Part shown: one piece after another, positions 24,051 through 37,629 of the stretch
Position numbering within the stretch: the first letter of the stretch is position 1
Layout of the letters: the number at the start of each line of letters is the position of its first letter
NCBI RefSeq assembly: GCF_901709675.1
Contig: NC_051105.1
Coordinates: 6,315,104 to 6,379,103 of the forward strand
Direction of reading: 5' to 3'
Origin: Syngnathus acus
Lineage: Eukaryota; Chordata; Actinopteri; Syngnathiformes; Syngnathidae
Length of the DNA: 64,000 nt
Position numbers and translations under genes: made by a program
Notes under the pieces: generated by a model
What the model saw: only the letters and a program-made list of their open reading frames with translations
Told to the model about the DNA's origin: nothing
The model's database searches: none

Positions 24051-27000
24051 TGTATGTGTCTGCAACCGTGAGAAGGCTCTATGAAGGCCAAAAGATTTAA
24101 ACATAATTTTGCAGCAGTACCTCTGCAGGCCACAAGAGGGAGCCAACATAATTTGTGCGGCTGATTTGTGACCTTCCAAGTCCTGTGGCAGGCTGTATTT
24201 TTATTATGCTTTATTTTAATTGTGTCCTTCCAGACAGCAGAAGCGGATCATAAAAGTTATGCACCCTAATTGAAGGGCATGATAAGAAGAAGAAAAATAA
24301 GCAGCAGCCACTAGCTCAGCACTTCTGCCGGGACGCAGGCCAACAAACCCGTTCACCCTTCCTTCCTCAACAAAAACACAAACAGATCGATAGCCCCCCC
24401 TTGCCCCCCTTCCCCTACTTCCATCCACGCTCTCGTCTTTCATCTATTACCGGAATGTGAGCCCTTGTTTCCGCTCTTGTCACAAACAAAGGCTTTGACC
24501 TCCCCTGTCTATCATCATAATAAATCTTTGACCTCGCTCTGGGGTCACTCTGGGGTTTGGTTGATTTGGGGCAGGATCATAAAGGAGATTGCGGCCAATA
24601 ACAACATTAAGGTACGACCCGATATCCGTCGTGTTGTTGTCCCGATACTACCGTTCATCTAATAAGTATTAATTGTGTTTCAGTGTACATTTATGGACTT
24701 GTTTGAGCTAAACGGCGTTTATAGTTGTGTTCATCTTGTGGAAATTTTAAGCAGATGGTGGAGCTACGAGCATGAATTTAACGTCAGCCTCAAGCCTGTG
24801 GACAGCGCTTCAGTCAGATCAACACGGATCGTAGTACCCCCCCATCGCTTCGCTGCTTGGCTCCTTCATAATGACGTTATGTTGTGGTGAGTGTGAGAAA
24901 CCTTTCTCATTTTAACTAACGTTTCACTTTCTATGGTGGACACCCACAGTCAGCACATATATAGTGAAGTTAAGTGACATAGAGGTACTCTTTTATCACT
25001 GCGGTCAAACAATTGGGCCGGTTGGATTTGAAACTCGTCAGGCTGAAAAATGGTCTCAGCATGCCACTGGGTAAGGATGTTGATCTTCTTCCTTTTCTGT
25101 AGTCCTTTTGTGTTCTTTCATTTTCTGTGAACCAATGAATACGTAGTCTGGTAATTAAAGGACAAACGCATTTTTCTTTTCATTTTTAAGTCAACCTCAG
25201 TTAAGTCGTACATTTCATCACATGGAGAAATGATTCGATCAACCTTCAATCAATATGCTGCCTTGAACTTTCAGACTCGCTGTTGTTACACCCACTGAAT
25301 GTAAACAAGTGTTTAGTGGCCTAAATAGCCTAAGCTTCGGAATGGTTAAGCCTATATATTACTGCCGTTCGCATGTCTCGAACATGTGGTCAGGGTCAGC
25401 ATTTAACTTCGTCCAGTCGGTTGGGTCGCGGGGGGGGCTTTGGGTTCCAACACCTTAATGTAAATATTTTAATCCTATTGGCCGTCCACTAATGCCGCTA
25501 AGTTGAGAGTAACAATTACCTACAGCGTCAAACCTTTCGTGGAAGTTAATATTATTACAATAATCTGTTTGTAATCTCACTTGAAGGCAAAGCAAAGTCA
25601 GTGAACCAACACCAACAGATAATTCAGTCATCTGTCATGTCTGTAAAAAAAGAACTTGTTTATTTACTTGTTAGCAATCAGGCAGCCAATATGATGGAAA
25701 TGGCGCAGTCTCACACGGATTGTTTTTTAGTTTACGCCAGGTGGTTCCTATGACCTCGACCTTTATCTTGAGTGGATCAGCGAGGCTGCAACCTTCGTTA
25801 GACTCCCTTGACCTGAGCCCCACCAAAAAAAGATTAGCAGGCCGCATGCATAGCGTGCGACACCAACGTGTGCAACGTTTGTTCTTAGATACCCTTGCAT
25901 AACAAATTAAAATACATATTAGGACTTTTTGCAGTTCAAAATTCTGTTTTTTTAAAGGTATAATATTTTGTCATACCTCTGTTATTTCGATGCCATAATT
26001 TTGTCATTTGAAATTGTGACTGTCTCTTTATTTCATGAACAAAATAGTAAGCAAAACTTGACATAAATTTCTGTTTATATTCTCACCTTCTAGCTAACAC
26101 CTTTTTTTTTGTAGTTTAATGCCCCAATAAAGCCAAAGAAAAAGCAAAATGAATTGTTAGCTTGGTGCTAATGCTAAGACATTAAAAGTGTCCTGGCAAA
26201 GGTGGATGCTTTTCTTTTTAGTGTGAGCCAATAAATGATCAAAATGGTTTGCTATTTTAAGAAAACAACAACATCAACATATTGCTGCTTAAATTTGTAA
26301 TTATTATTTTTTTTACATCTTTTTGAGTTGCTGCAGCATCTGTGCAGCTTCCTTCAAATCTGGTCTGAGGCGATCTAATAAAACGGAATGATTGCCTCAT
26401 TGTCCGGCCTAATGAAGCTAGCAACATTCGGTGAGGATCACTATGATGAGACCCATAAATCCCACTTGGACACTATTACCGGTACTTGCCAATGGACACC
26501 TGCAATGCATTAAACACTATCTCATGTTTATTGGATTACAGTCGTGAAGTTAACTCAACATGCTCATCATTTGTGTGGAGAAGTCAATAGGCCCCAGATA
26601 GCAATAAGTTTCATCGTAGCATTCTATTATGATTGTAATGTAGCAATGTAATGATCCCATCTACATTTATTATGTCAAACTATTTTCAAATTACTTTCAT
26701 CCCGAGTACCATTATTGGATTCCAGCCATGTGAAGTCTTAAGCAGCCGCTTGACTGGAACTCTGAGGAGCTTGCTGGAGGTTAAATTGAGGACTTTTTAA
26801 TATTACTTGTCTTAATTTTACAATATTCATACTTTGTTCACATTAACTATAATTTTATTCTTGAAGCATTGAATTGTTTTCCCTCTTTGAATTTGGTTTC
26901 TGCTGCCTTTATAAAATGACATCCAAACATCCTTGATAAAAAAAACAAAAAATTAAAACAATATTTAAAAAATGTAAGTTTTTATCAATAAAATTATTTT

Positions 27001-28500
27001 TTTCTTTCAAAAGTATACCAACATATTAATTATTTTCAAATAGTTTACGATTGGATTTATTTATGACTTTAATATTTTGAATGAATTTTCCTAGAGTTTC
27101 AACTTTTTTTAATCATACCATTCTTTTAATCATTCCAACTTTTTCCTCCATGTAAAATGAAGTATTTTTAAGTATTCTCAAATTGTGTGTGTGTCATCGG
27201 AACTCTGATGTACTTGAAGGAGGCCAAACATGGCACTTCCTCTTCCGCCTCCCACTCTTCCATGGCACTTCCTCTTCCGCCTCCCACTCTTCCGTCTCCT
27301 TCTATGAAATTTGTAGTGTCCACTCGGTATGAATGAGGAAAGACTAAGAGAATGCCTCCATATTGGAACGGAGGAGTCAAGAACGTCACAGGAACAGGGA
27401 GTGCGTGGGCGCCATTGGCTGAGTGGGACAGAGTTTGTGGGTGTTATTTTTTTCTACTATCACTCCCAATCTGCCTTATCTCATCATTGGATCACTTTTA
27501 CGTTTGGGATTTTCGTACACTCAGGTACCAATTTAAGTGGTGACAAAATATCATTAAGAAAGATAATCGTTAAAAGTACACCAGGAACTAGAGGGGAAAA
27601 AAAGTGTCAACAGTGTTGGAGTGTCTGGCATGAAGAAGTGTGAGGGTCTGTTGACACCTTCTGGAGTGTTAGTCGCATCAGATGGAGGGTCTGTTTGGGG
27701 ATTGTAGGCAAAGAGGATAGGCTCGCAGTAGTCACGAGAAATCAGAAACCATAGAAACCTTTCACAGAGTAGTGGTAGACTGAGAAGAAAATGTGATGTC
27801 CTTAAATGAACCACATGAAAGGAACTCAACATCATGGATGGTTGTTTTGCTTAATCATTCGTTTCACTTAAGGGTCCTCCGACAAGCTTGAATCGAATCG
27901 TTTGAAAAAAAATGTTGATAGAAACCTGCCAGTCAACTTACTAGATAGACTTTATTCTCATAAAATGTCATTTTATTTATTACATTATTTTGCCACATTA
28001 CAACTTTCAATTGTTATTTAAATTTCATTGAGCTACTGTATGTGACAAAGATGATGCCTTCAGCTAAAGCACAAGCCAAATAGACTCTCACCTCTGTTTT
28101 AATATGTGTTGAAAAGCATCTCATGTTAATTATTTTTATGTGTGGTATATACGAGCTCCACAAACAACTCGGAGGAGCAACCTTACCAATCAAACGCAAC
28201 ATGAGATGCGTCCGCTAATATTATGCTCCATTGCAGTTTTATCACGGCATTAGCAGAGATGCTATTCTCAGTTTTACAAGCACATATGTCATCTTTACTA
28301 TCATCAAATTACACTATATGCAGCTTTAATATGCGGTTGAGTATACTGCGTTTATTATAGCTGTCACATAAAATCCCATTTGACAGAGGCCTTTTCATCT
28401 CATCTTCAAGCGAAAATATAAAAGATGCACAAAAAAAGAAATTATTAGATAAATATATTTTAAAAAAGCTGAGAAGTTAACTTGACTTATCCAAAAAAAT
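24051..28500. other. Intergenic, no gene recognised
   Basis: AT-rich, non-coding sequence between col4a1 and irs2. I see scattered short open frames without domains, a two-copy 32-bp tandem duplication at 27,230-27,293, and nothing with splice-ordered coding character. Confidence 0.6.
27230..27293. repeat. Two-copy 32-bp tandem duplication
   Basis: The unit beginning ATGGCACTTCCTCTTCC occurs at 27,230 and again at 27,262, apparently without differences. Confidence 0.9.
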
Positions 28501-29000
28501 ATCTGTATGATAGCATTATCAGCTATGTTGCCATGACGATAATTGCTTCCTTCATTTTTTACACTTCTGTCACACCTCCATGTAAATTACAGCTAATGAT
28601 TATTAAACGATATAATCACAAGAAACATACACCAGGACAACGTCATTAGTTTTCATGTCGTTTTCTCATGTAAAAAGCGAGGGGGTTGGCGAGGGACCTG
28701 TACGCTTTGACTTATATTCTAATTTACATAACAGACAAATTAATATTAGCACATGAAAAAAGGAACCTTCTACTATGTTTCATGCAAAATTAGCCCAGTT
28801 AATCTATTACAGGATGAATGTCTCTTGACTGGCCGGCTTCATTTGCATGCTGACTGAAGCCATCGTCTACCTCAAGCACCATTAACAAATGTGCACGCGG
28901 CTCTCCGATAATAGCAGCCGTACACTTATTTCATTACCACGGAGCAAGCAGGTCATTTTATTAGGGTCATCATTAAATTATGAATAAATGAAAGGAGGGT
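28500..29000. promoter_or_regulatory. Candidate conserved non-coding element
   Basis: A low-repeat, AT-rich stretch dense in homeodomain- and POU-like words: TAATGATTATTAAA near 28,595, AATTAATATTAG near 28,738, ATTTGCAT at 28,841-28,848 and CATTAAATTATGAATAAAT near 28,972. It lies between col4a1 and irs2, where long-range enhancers are plausible. No alignment was possible, so this is pattern-based inference only. Confidence 0.25.
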
Positions 29001-29100
29001 CTTTTCTGACAAGTGTTTACACCCAAATGGCATTTTTAGCACTCCCAAAAACACCGGTAGTAATTTAGATAATGTGGTTGCACAAATGTGCACACCCGTC

Positions 29101-29175
29101 GAAGCCTATCCCCAAATGACTTGAGAGGTGGGCTACATCCTGGACTGGTCGCCAGCCAAACAGCCATTCACACAA
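29101..29175. repeat. Fragment of a common teleost interspersed repeat
   Basis: The words AGCCTATCCCCAAATGACTT, GGTGGGCTACATCCTGGACT and GGTCGCCAGCCAA match the remembered core of a very abundant teleost repeat, in diverged form. No coding region survives. Related fragments are at 8.96 and 59.32 kb. Confidence 0.55.
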
Positions 29176-31565
29176 AATCCAAAGTTATTTTGCTAATGGA
29201 AATCAGCACATTGTTGTTGTCTAATGACATGGTCAACAATGCTGTTTGTAGGCCAAAGTGTCGATTTCCTCCCAAGCTGCTGAATTATTGAGCAAAGCTG
29301 CGCTCACAACAGCAGACTTGTGTATTTACAATCACGTCAGTGTTGTTGTGCCTTTAATGGCCTCCTCCATTAACCCTGTGCGAAGGCCCCGGTAACACCT
29401 GCATCAACAAAAACACGCTCACATGTACAAACACGCTCCCAGATGCACTTCTTGTGTGTTTGGTGGGCGGGGGGTAGTTGGGGACACTCATGGGAACAAC
29501 TTGTTTTCTAACACTGGTCTTAGCACGATAGCAAATGTGCTTACGCCGAGGCGACGCGTGCTGGCTCAACAGTATTACGAAGCGAGGCTGTCCTTCAACG
29601 TCTCCGCAGTTTCAGGATCAAATTGGCTGCCACATGTATGTGAGATCCGTGTGACAACACATAGGGGGGTGCTTCTTCTTTCAGATCTTTTTATATACTG
29701 CATACAGTGAACACGAGAAACCAAGACCGACTTGCCACAGAGCTTTTCAATATTTACATTCTCTGACACTCGTGAGCATATTATAATGAATGTAGACATT
29801 GTGGTTTGGTTACCTCACCCACTGAGAGACATGGCTAAATGCAACTGAAGAGGATCATCGCAAAATTACAACAACGATCGAGATTCACACATCTACCAAC
29901 ATGCCGCAACAGATAATCTGCAGCAGTGTAGTGGGCTGTGAGTTTGATACATATTTTATATCAAAACAACGTGCCTGCATAAAACCTTCCAGTGTGCTCA
30001 CACACTGCCTCCATATGGCAGGCAGAGAGCTAATCATGAATATCACCGACACTCCAAATAGTCACTGTGAGTATGCTAATAACTGCGGGCCAACGGTCAA
30101 GACCCCTGCAAACACTCGGCCGAATAAATTAGACTTAACACAAATATGGGGCAATCATTAGAAATACATTTGCATGCGGAGACCTTTGGTATGCAAGAGT
30201 AAGGGCGCGGCATTGAGTGAGTGGGCGGGGCTTTGACACTGGAAACAATATAGATGCTGGCCGACGCGTGACGGGCCGCAAATGGAAGGCTTTGCCCGGG
30301 CTCACTTTTCACGGCGTCACTTGTCTTCATCAACGACGCGGCCTACTGCGCAGTTCCAAGCTGTTAACCTTTAATAAATACAAAGCCGACACAGCACGCC
30401 ACTGTCACTATCCATTCAACTCATTTGGAAATTTTCAGTCAGCGCGGCCTCGTAGCTAATCATTGGAGACCTCGCACGCACTGCCAGCCACACGGCCATG
30501 TCTCGCCTCATGAAATAGCATCATCTCGCCATCAAGCCTTGACATGCAGCCAGCCAAAACTGACAAAGCGTTAGCAGTCGCGGAAAATGAGAAAAAAAAT
30601 GCCTTGATTCTTTTTGTGCTCATATTTGACAAACCAGGAAACCTATTCCATTTTCATTCTATTAATTCATTTAGCAGTGACCTTTTTTTCCCCCTCTCCC
30701 AAGAATCTTATCCATTTTTGAATGTTGTTTTTTTCAACTCAAGATGCAGTGTTGTATCTGTCTTCAAGCTACAGTACATACAGTGCAAATAAGTTCTGTT
30801 TAAAATTCATAGTTGAGGAGTGTTTTTGCACAAATATTTTCTGCAATTCTGACTTACTCGCACAATGTTAGGATGGGTAAGTGTTAGAGAAAAGTGCTTC
30901 AAGACATACATACCAATTCAGGATCTCTCTTGATTGATGGATATCGCACCTATTTGCTACTTTGCCACCATTTACGGGCTTTTATTTACCAGTTCATGGG
31001 AAACATTTAAATTAAATTTGACCTTGCATGTACTTTTATTTGGAACGCAGGGAAACCGGCAAAAACGCCACATAAGCTTGAGGTGAACATGCCTGATCCA
31101 AATTCACGACCTCTGAACTGTATTTAACTCGGCCCCTAACATAAACACTTTCTTACAGTTGGCCTTGGAGGATGCTTTATTCCAAGTGGGTCAATTGAGA
31201 ATCAGCAAGTGGAGGATGGCGGATGCATGTGTTGTATTTTGTGGCTAACCGAGCGCCTCCTCACATCCTCCCACTCCCACTGCTGTTACCAAAACGAATC
31301 GCACTCCAAACCCACACATCCTCCACAGCCCCCGACTTCCCTCTGACTATTTCACCCCTCCGCCCCTCCCTCCCCACTGCGTAGTACAAATGTGATCCTC
31401 TGTGATTTCCACCCACCAGCACCTCAAAGAAAATATTGTTTGAATGAATGAAGGGAACATAATAGGTGTTCATATTTAAACAAATGATGACAGGAGAGAA
31501 ATGAAATAGGAGATGGCCTACTTCTAATTCAACGCTTTCATTACGTATTCATGTGACTACCATCC

Positions 31566-31570
<5 letters not shown>

Positions 31571-31598
<28 letters not shown>
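31571..31598. repeat. GT microsatellite
   Basis: Fourteen GT units. Confidence 0.95.
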
Positions 31599-31884
31599 TC
31601 ATGCGTGTGATAGTACCAATGAGCATACATATTACCTATCACTTACAGTTTAATTGCGTACAGCAAGTGGAGGACAGACTCAATAATGACAAATAGAAGC
31701 AAATATCCTCCATTTGGAATGATTGAGTTGAATGCACCGTCTTGAGTCCAGGATGGATCTATTATGTAATATATATATAATATACGTACAGTCTATTTAT
31801 TACATATGTTATGTCTGGGATGTGTTATTTTCATTAGAAGCAAGTGCAGTATAAATATTCCATGAATTCCATGAGCAAGTGCAG

Positions 31885-31903
31885 ATATATCTATCTATCT
31901 ATG

Positions 31904-31942
<39 letters not shown>

Positions 31943-31962
31943 TTACATACATACATACATAC
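31885..31962. repeat. Compound AT / TATC / TGTA / CATA microsatellite
   Basis: ATCT units, then GTAT, a long AT run, and CATA units in sequence. The Tyr-Ile open frame across it is an artefact of the repeat. Confidence 0.95.
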
Positions 31963-32093
31963 GTATAGCATCATGTCTTTGAGTACACACACATGTATGG
32001 ATGTGCATGCTTATAGGAATGCATGTCAAATGGCTCTGAATTGATAATTGGATTTTGTGTCCACACTTTGTCCATCTGATTTTTAACCATGGG

Positions 32094-32429
32094 AAAGTGG
32101 GATGGATGCTGATGGGGCAAAATATCTTTATCCGGAAAAGACCTTGTTACCTTGCCACGGTCAGCGTCGGAGAGTGGCAGTCATGTTATGTGTGGTAAGA
32201 ATAATAATTTCCTCGTAAAGGCCATTTGTTTGTTTGTTTCAATTGGAGTCTCTACCTAATTAAAGTGGGATGGATGCTGATGGGGCAAAATATCTTTATC
32301 CGGAAAAGACCTTGTTACCTTGCCACGGTCAGCGTCGGAGAATGGCAGTCATGTTATGTGTGGTAAGAATAATAATTTCCTCGTAAAGGCCATTTGTTTG
32401 TTTGTTTCAATTGGAGTGTCTACCTAATT
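32094..32429. repeat. 168-bp direct tandem duplication
   Basis: Units 32,094-32,261 and 32,262-32,429 begin AAAGTGGGATGGATGCTGAT. Hand comparison found only two substitutions, AGAGTGG/AGAATGG and GAGTCTC/GAGTGTC, so identity is about 99 percent. The unit contains no open frame of note. The duplication is therefore recent, or an assembly artefact. Confidence 0.95.
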
Positions 32430-33084
32430 AAAGTGTCAAGACACTATGTGTAACATACTGGCAAAGCATGCTTTCTTTTTAGAAAAGGCCCATTAATTGC
32501 TTTACTGCAAAAGTCTTATTTAAATCCCCTTGTTGCAGGGTGCCAGTTTATTATTCATCATTATTACTGCTGAGCTCGAGTAAGTTATCATCTTCTGTTT
32601 AATGTATGGTTGCTTCGAGGTCAATTTTAAGCTTATAAAGTTGCACATTCCAAATTAATTATTGCAGCAAGCTCTGTTTCCCATTGTACAGATTACAGAG
32701 GAGAGTGTGCTGTGCGTTCATTGTGTATTCATGTGACCACTGGGGTCACTTCAGGATAAATAACAACAATTAGGCCTCACACACACACGCGCACGCATGA
32801 ATGATCAGCATCCTACACTTTCCGATTAGATCATTCCCCTTTTTAATACTATTCATGCCGCCCACATTCCCCTGCTGCCTTCTTTCTGCTGCTCTAAATG
32901 TGGCCTGCATGATTTAGGATTTGGAAAGTTTTAGTTTTATTTATTTATGTATTTATTTAGTTATTTAGTTAGTTAGTTTTTATTTTGCTTTTAGCTTTAG
33001 CTTTTTTCTGAACAGTAAAAGTCAAAGACGCACAAAGTCCTTGAATATTGACGCAACGACTTCTTGAGATACATATTTAATACA

Positions 33085-33400
33085 GACAATAAGATCATGC
33101 ATCTCTGTCATTTCCGTCCCAGCTCGTGACGCCACACGAGGCATAATTGTGACAAATGACTGATGATGGCATTATGGAGCATGAATAACATATGCATTCA
33201 TATTGATTTCATCTCCAGGAAGGCGGGCCCAAATTTCACTGTTGTCGTTTTCCTCCCGCCGTGTGCGGCCAAGTCGGTCATTTGTGTGGATGAATGAATA
33301 CGTTTGTTATCACCGGCCTCAGTGAACACTTTATCATTGGCCTTCTCTTATCAAATAGTCACACAATGAACGGTCTTAACACTTTAAATGTAAATGTATA
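33085..33400. promoter_or_regulatory. Candidate conserved non-coding element
   Basis: Unique sequence with GC content rising above its AT-rich surroundings. It includes words such as TGACAAATGACTGATGATGGC, TATGCATTCAT and TTATCATTGGCC, and no repeat or open frame explains it. The call rests on composition only. Confidence 0.2.
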
Positions 33401-34279
33401 CCTGACTCATTGACCTGTGAAATGAAAACATGTTCAAAGTGCTTACGTGACAAAGGAGTAGACAAACGAATGAATATATGAATCAACTAACAAAATACCT
33501 TTTGTTTTAAAGTTTATGCATCTGATTGTAAACAAAATGACCAGTGTATTTTGAAACATAGAATTTTGCCAGATGGTGGCACTGGTATTAAGACGCCAAT
33601 TCAAAGGATTTCCCAGTAAACAAACGCTTTAACTGAGAAACATTCTAGTTCTATATGGTCATTACCGAAACAACAAATCATTCTGGTCAAGGATGAAAAT
33701 TGTACGTGTTCCTATTATTCCAGTGAATTACCCAAGCAACTCAATCACATCTGTAATTGCTTCTGCTGCTGGCATGCGATCGGGTCCAATGATGACAAAA
33801 TTCGTCATCATATGCACGCATTCGAGGCCAACTCTCCGGAGTTCAATGGCTTGCAAAAATTAATTGCCAGAAAATGTCCATTTTCACCGAATTGATCAGG
33901 AAATCGAGTCGGTTATTTGCAACAACGTTGGGCCGAAGCGAGAGATCCATACCGTAAAAGCTCAAGACCCAGAATGGCGGTTTCATTATCATCGTCATAG
34001 ATTGTAATTTGCTCATATTGAACCCTGTTGCCTTGTTATTCGATCTCATTGGTGTGGGAAAACCTTTTTTTGCCCCTAACACCTCTCATGAAAACAATTT
34101 AATCTTTGCATGGGAAAGGGGCGATCTGGGGTCTTTTGGATCACTAACGGAACATCAGCTTTAAGAGTAAGCTGGAACAAAGGTTAATCTGTTAGACGAA
34201 TGGCACAATAGGCCTGAAGATAACAAAAACAATAATTCCTCAAAACACAACAGAGACACTCAAGGATTTTGGCTTTAAT

Positions 34280-34530
34280 CTTTTTTGCCGTTGACTAATG
34301 AGATGAGGCAGCGGTTGGTTAAAGAGATGTTGCAGCGCTTGTCTGATGGCGACTTATAAGTATGGCAGAGCCTAATCTTTAACCCCCACCACTACCAGTC
34401 CCGCTTGTCCTTAATCTTATCTCATCAGATTGGCTATTCTAATCTGCTTTATGAAGCTTATGAAAGTAATCTTTACGCACAGTGACAGTGGAGTGAGACA
34501 ATATTAGCGTGTGACTCAGCGGATGGGCCG
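34280..34530. promoter_or_regulatory. Candidate conserved non-coding element
   Basis: Unique sequence with clustered TAATCTTATCTCATCAGAT, TAATCTGCTTTATGAAGC and TGACTCAGC (AP-1/MARE-like at 34,513-34,521) words, not part of any repeat I recognise. Its position between the two genes allows an enhancer role. Inference only. Confidence 0.2.
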
Positions 34531-37072
34531 AGCCGAGGTGTGTTTCTTGGAAAGCTAGCCTAAAGATGCTAACGTCTTCTTCATTCTTGGAGTAAAACAT
34601 AGACTTTGAATATGATTTTTATTTAAGATGTCGTTGCCTAATAGATGAGATGAGCGCCGTTCCCATGGTGATGACGCAGCAGGAATTTGTTGTTGCATCA
34701 GAAAGTTAATGGAGGCAACGATCTAAAGCAAACCACTTCTCACAGGTTTGTGCCTGCCATATTGGCTCACACTGCACAAGTACAGTAAATCACCCACCGC
34801 GTCAAGTCTAAACTACCGACTGCACTGTTCAGCGACAAAGAGCTACGACTTGACTGCTCACCCTGTCCCGCTTGTGTTTCAAACAGCTGCCAAACTGTCT
34901 GCATGGTTTGTATGATGGAGTGTACACGCTTTAACCCAAACCCAGGTGTGCTTCCATGGGCAACTAATTCAGACCACAAAATGCAAAATACAGATGTTGA
35001 AGTCACCTCAACCACACCAGTTATCATTTTTTTCATTATGATTGGGCCTGAATGGATGCCTAATCACCTTCCATGAAAACATTTCATCTCTTTCCCGAGA
35101 TGGGCTTGTGCAACAAACAACCATCTGGCCTGTCAGGTTAGAGGTCACAGCCATTTGGATCAGAAGGTCACTGCCTTATTGCCTGTCTGCAACAATACAT
35201 GCCTCACATTATTTGTTAGCAAGCTAGCAGTAATGGCCAGCAACATTCTTTTGCTTGACCTAAAAAACAAAATATATAAAAATCAAATTAAAACGTACAA
35301 GATCACAACATCTTAAATTCTCACAAAGCATCATCTTTGAACAAATTGAAACTGAATTCAATTAGCAGTAACATTTTCATTTTTATCCAACCAAACTTGA
35401 ACCTAACCCTCTCTTGGTTCAAATAAGCACAGTAAATAAATACAATAGAATTTATTTAATTGAACTCTTTAAAATTGGGAAGTTCCTCTGAAGAAAGAAA
35501 ATTGATGATGGTCCTTGTTGTGTTGTCATGTTAGACAGCTTTTGCCCTTTTCCCTAAATTACTAAACCTATAAAAACTCTAATGGCTTCATACTCTGTAG
35601 ATCAGAGGTCCGATTTAAAAGCGTGTAAATCAGATTCATTCGTCCATTTAATTAACTTGTAAATGAATGCACCATGCTGTGTAAATTGGAGGAATGATAA
35701 ATATTCATGTTGTTACAAAAGAAAAGGGCAAGGGCGCGTCACGTTCATATTGGGTTTTGTTGACGCCCCCCTCCCCCCAGTCCCACCTTATTGCTACTTT
35801 ATAGGGTGCTGATTTGCATTTGTTATGATTTGCAGAATATGCAAAAAAGATATTGTCATAGCCCCTGCTTTGATTTCACACCACCCGCCTCCAGATCATT
35901 TTGGGCCTGTCTCGCAAACAGCAGGTCATACAAGGTGATTCTGACAGGAAGGAGCACACTAATTTTGATCACTGTAGATCAATCCGTTTTTTTCCCAATA
36001 ATTTGTTTTAAATATTTGACTTCAAGTGTTTTGATAAATAATTGTTAAATATAATCTAAACAGTTTTAATCATTCCTGTTGTTACTTATGTGCGAGTGAA
36101 CGGTCACATGCTTTGAGTGGTGACCCAACATGAACTGACAGTGAGGAGGGAACCAATGCTAATTCTAAAGAGAGATATCTGAGCACCACATCTATTTATA
36201 TCAAATATGGCTTTGAGCACTTAAGGTGCACGGTTTCAAATGTTGCAAAGACAAGTGTGCAAAACACATGTGCCATGCATGAAAGACATCATATTTAGTC
36301 ACTGGACACTTTATTATTTATTTATTATTATTTATTATTTATTAGTCTATGAGACTACTGAGTAAAATCTCAGTTTTCTTACTCCTATAGTGACATCAAG
36401 GTTAAACCGTGGTGGTATAATTGACCTGCACCGGGCATGATAATCGACCTTGCCTCTGAAAAGGAAAAGAAAAGGCACCATTTGGTGCTGAGCCAGCAAA
36501 GTGGATTGTGAAGAAAAATTAGAATATAATGGAGAGGGATGTGTGAGTACATTCATGGGGGCTGGGCTGCGTTTGAGGGGGGGTTGTAACATCTTGGTTG
36601 CATGCAATTACTGCAACAAAATGTTGTCACTAAAGCAGCATCGCTTGCATATATTCATGTCTCATGTTTCTTTTCTTCAGGAACGTCGCACCTTCACTCC
36701 ATCTTCATCCTCATCCCAAACACGTCTCGGTACCCAGCTGGCTCCGGCACTTGTTCTGTGCGCACACTGCCAGCCTCTGACGCATGAATATTCCTGACAT
36801 CATCTTCTTTTTTTTCTCCACAAACAACCATATTTGGAATATGCCTCCGTTTTACGGACAAACAGGTTGTGAAAAATTGGGAACACTTGCATAATCCAAT
36901 AAAACCTGCATTTACAAAGACAATAAAGCAACCATTCGACCAAGCTTATTATTTGGAAGGCACAGTATGTTTATTTTTGTAATTGACGTTGGCAATGCAG
37001 AACTTCACAGCATCATACTGAGCCAAGTATTTCATCTTGCTAATTTAGACTAAAATAAATATAAAGATGATC

Positions 37073-37140
<68 letters not shown>
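37073..37140. repeat. AGAT microsatellite upstream of irs2
   Basis: Seventeen perfect AGAT units end about 490 bp before the irs2 start codon and about 50 bp before a CRE-like site. Its perfection suggests a highly variable locus. Confidence 0.97.
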
Positions 37141-37192
37141 GCTTTTAAAAAGAAAAGTGTGAGGCTGCTTTGAAGTGATGAAAGAGATCTAA

Positions 37193-37247
37193 TGACGTAA
37201 AAAGGAGGCTGCATCAACGCAGCCAAATGCTTTCTCTGCTATAAATA
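37193..37247 (+). promoter_or_regulatory. Candidate irs2 core promoter elements
   Basis: A CRE-like TGACGTAA lies at 37,193-37,200 and a TATAAATA at 37,240-37,247; the latter also fits the forkhead consensus RYAAAYA. They are about 380-440 bp upstream of the start codon. A CT-rich tract follows at 37,405-37,435. IRS2 is known to be induced by CREB and FOXO, so both motifs fit, but the transcription start is not visible. Confidence 0.3.
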
Positions 37248-37629
37248 AATAAACGGATCCCTGACTTGGCTCAAACAGGTCGGAAGGGGGCAGAGTGACG
37301 GTAGTAAGGAGGCTTTCCTCCCCTCTTTTATTCACGCTCAATCCACCAATGAGCCCAATGAGCTGAGCGCGCACCGCCCACTGGCTGCGTGCGTATTTTT
37401 TCTTCTCCCCCTTCCACCCTCCTCCTCCTCCCCCATTGAGTGTGTAAATGGTCACATGTTGTTTCCCCTCCCCAGTCCGGACACCAGCACGATCAGAAGC
37501 AGCAGCAGACATGTGTTATTTATCGCTCAGCCGTGGGGGAAGCAAGAGGACGATCGAAGCGTAAAAACAAAAACTAACGTCGAGTGTCCTCCAATTCTTC
37601 TTCCTCCTCGTAAGTGTTTGAAGAGTAGA

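Larger units (their letters stand above)
29180..37070. other. Intergenic, no gene recognised; microsatellites and possible enhancers
   Basis: No coding exon could be supported. The stretch holds a GT repeat (31,571-31,598), a complex AT/CTAT/CATA repeat (31,885-31,962), a 168-bp tandem duplication (32,094-32,429), and unique blocks near 30.0, 33.1 and 34.3 kb whose composition resembles conserved regulatory DNA. Confidence 0.55.

Noticed and set aside
24216-24890. Short open frames in the col4a1-irs2 gap considered as a small gene
   Set aside because: No recognisable domain, no matching splice sites and no codon pattern different from background.
31885-31962. Alternating repeats considered as a CRISPR-like or origin structure
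   Set aside because: Units are 2- and 4-bp microsatellites without spacers; the genome is clearly eukaryotic.
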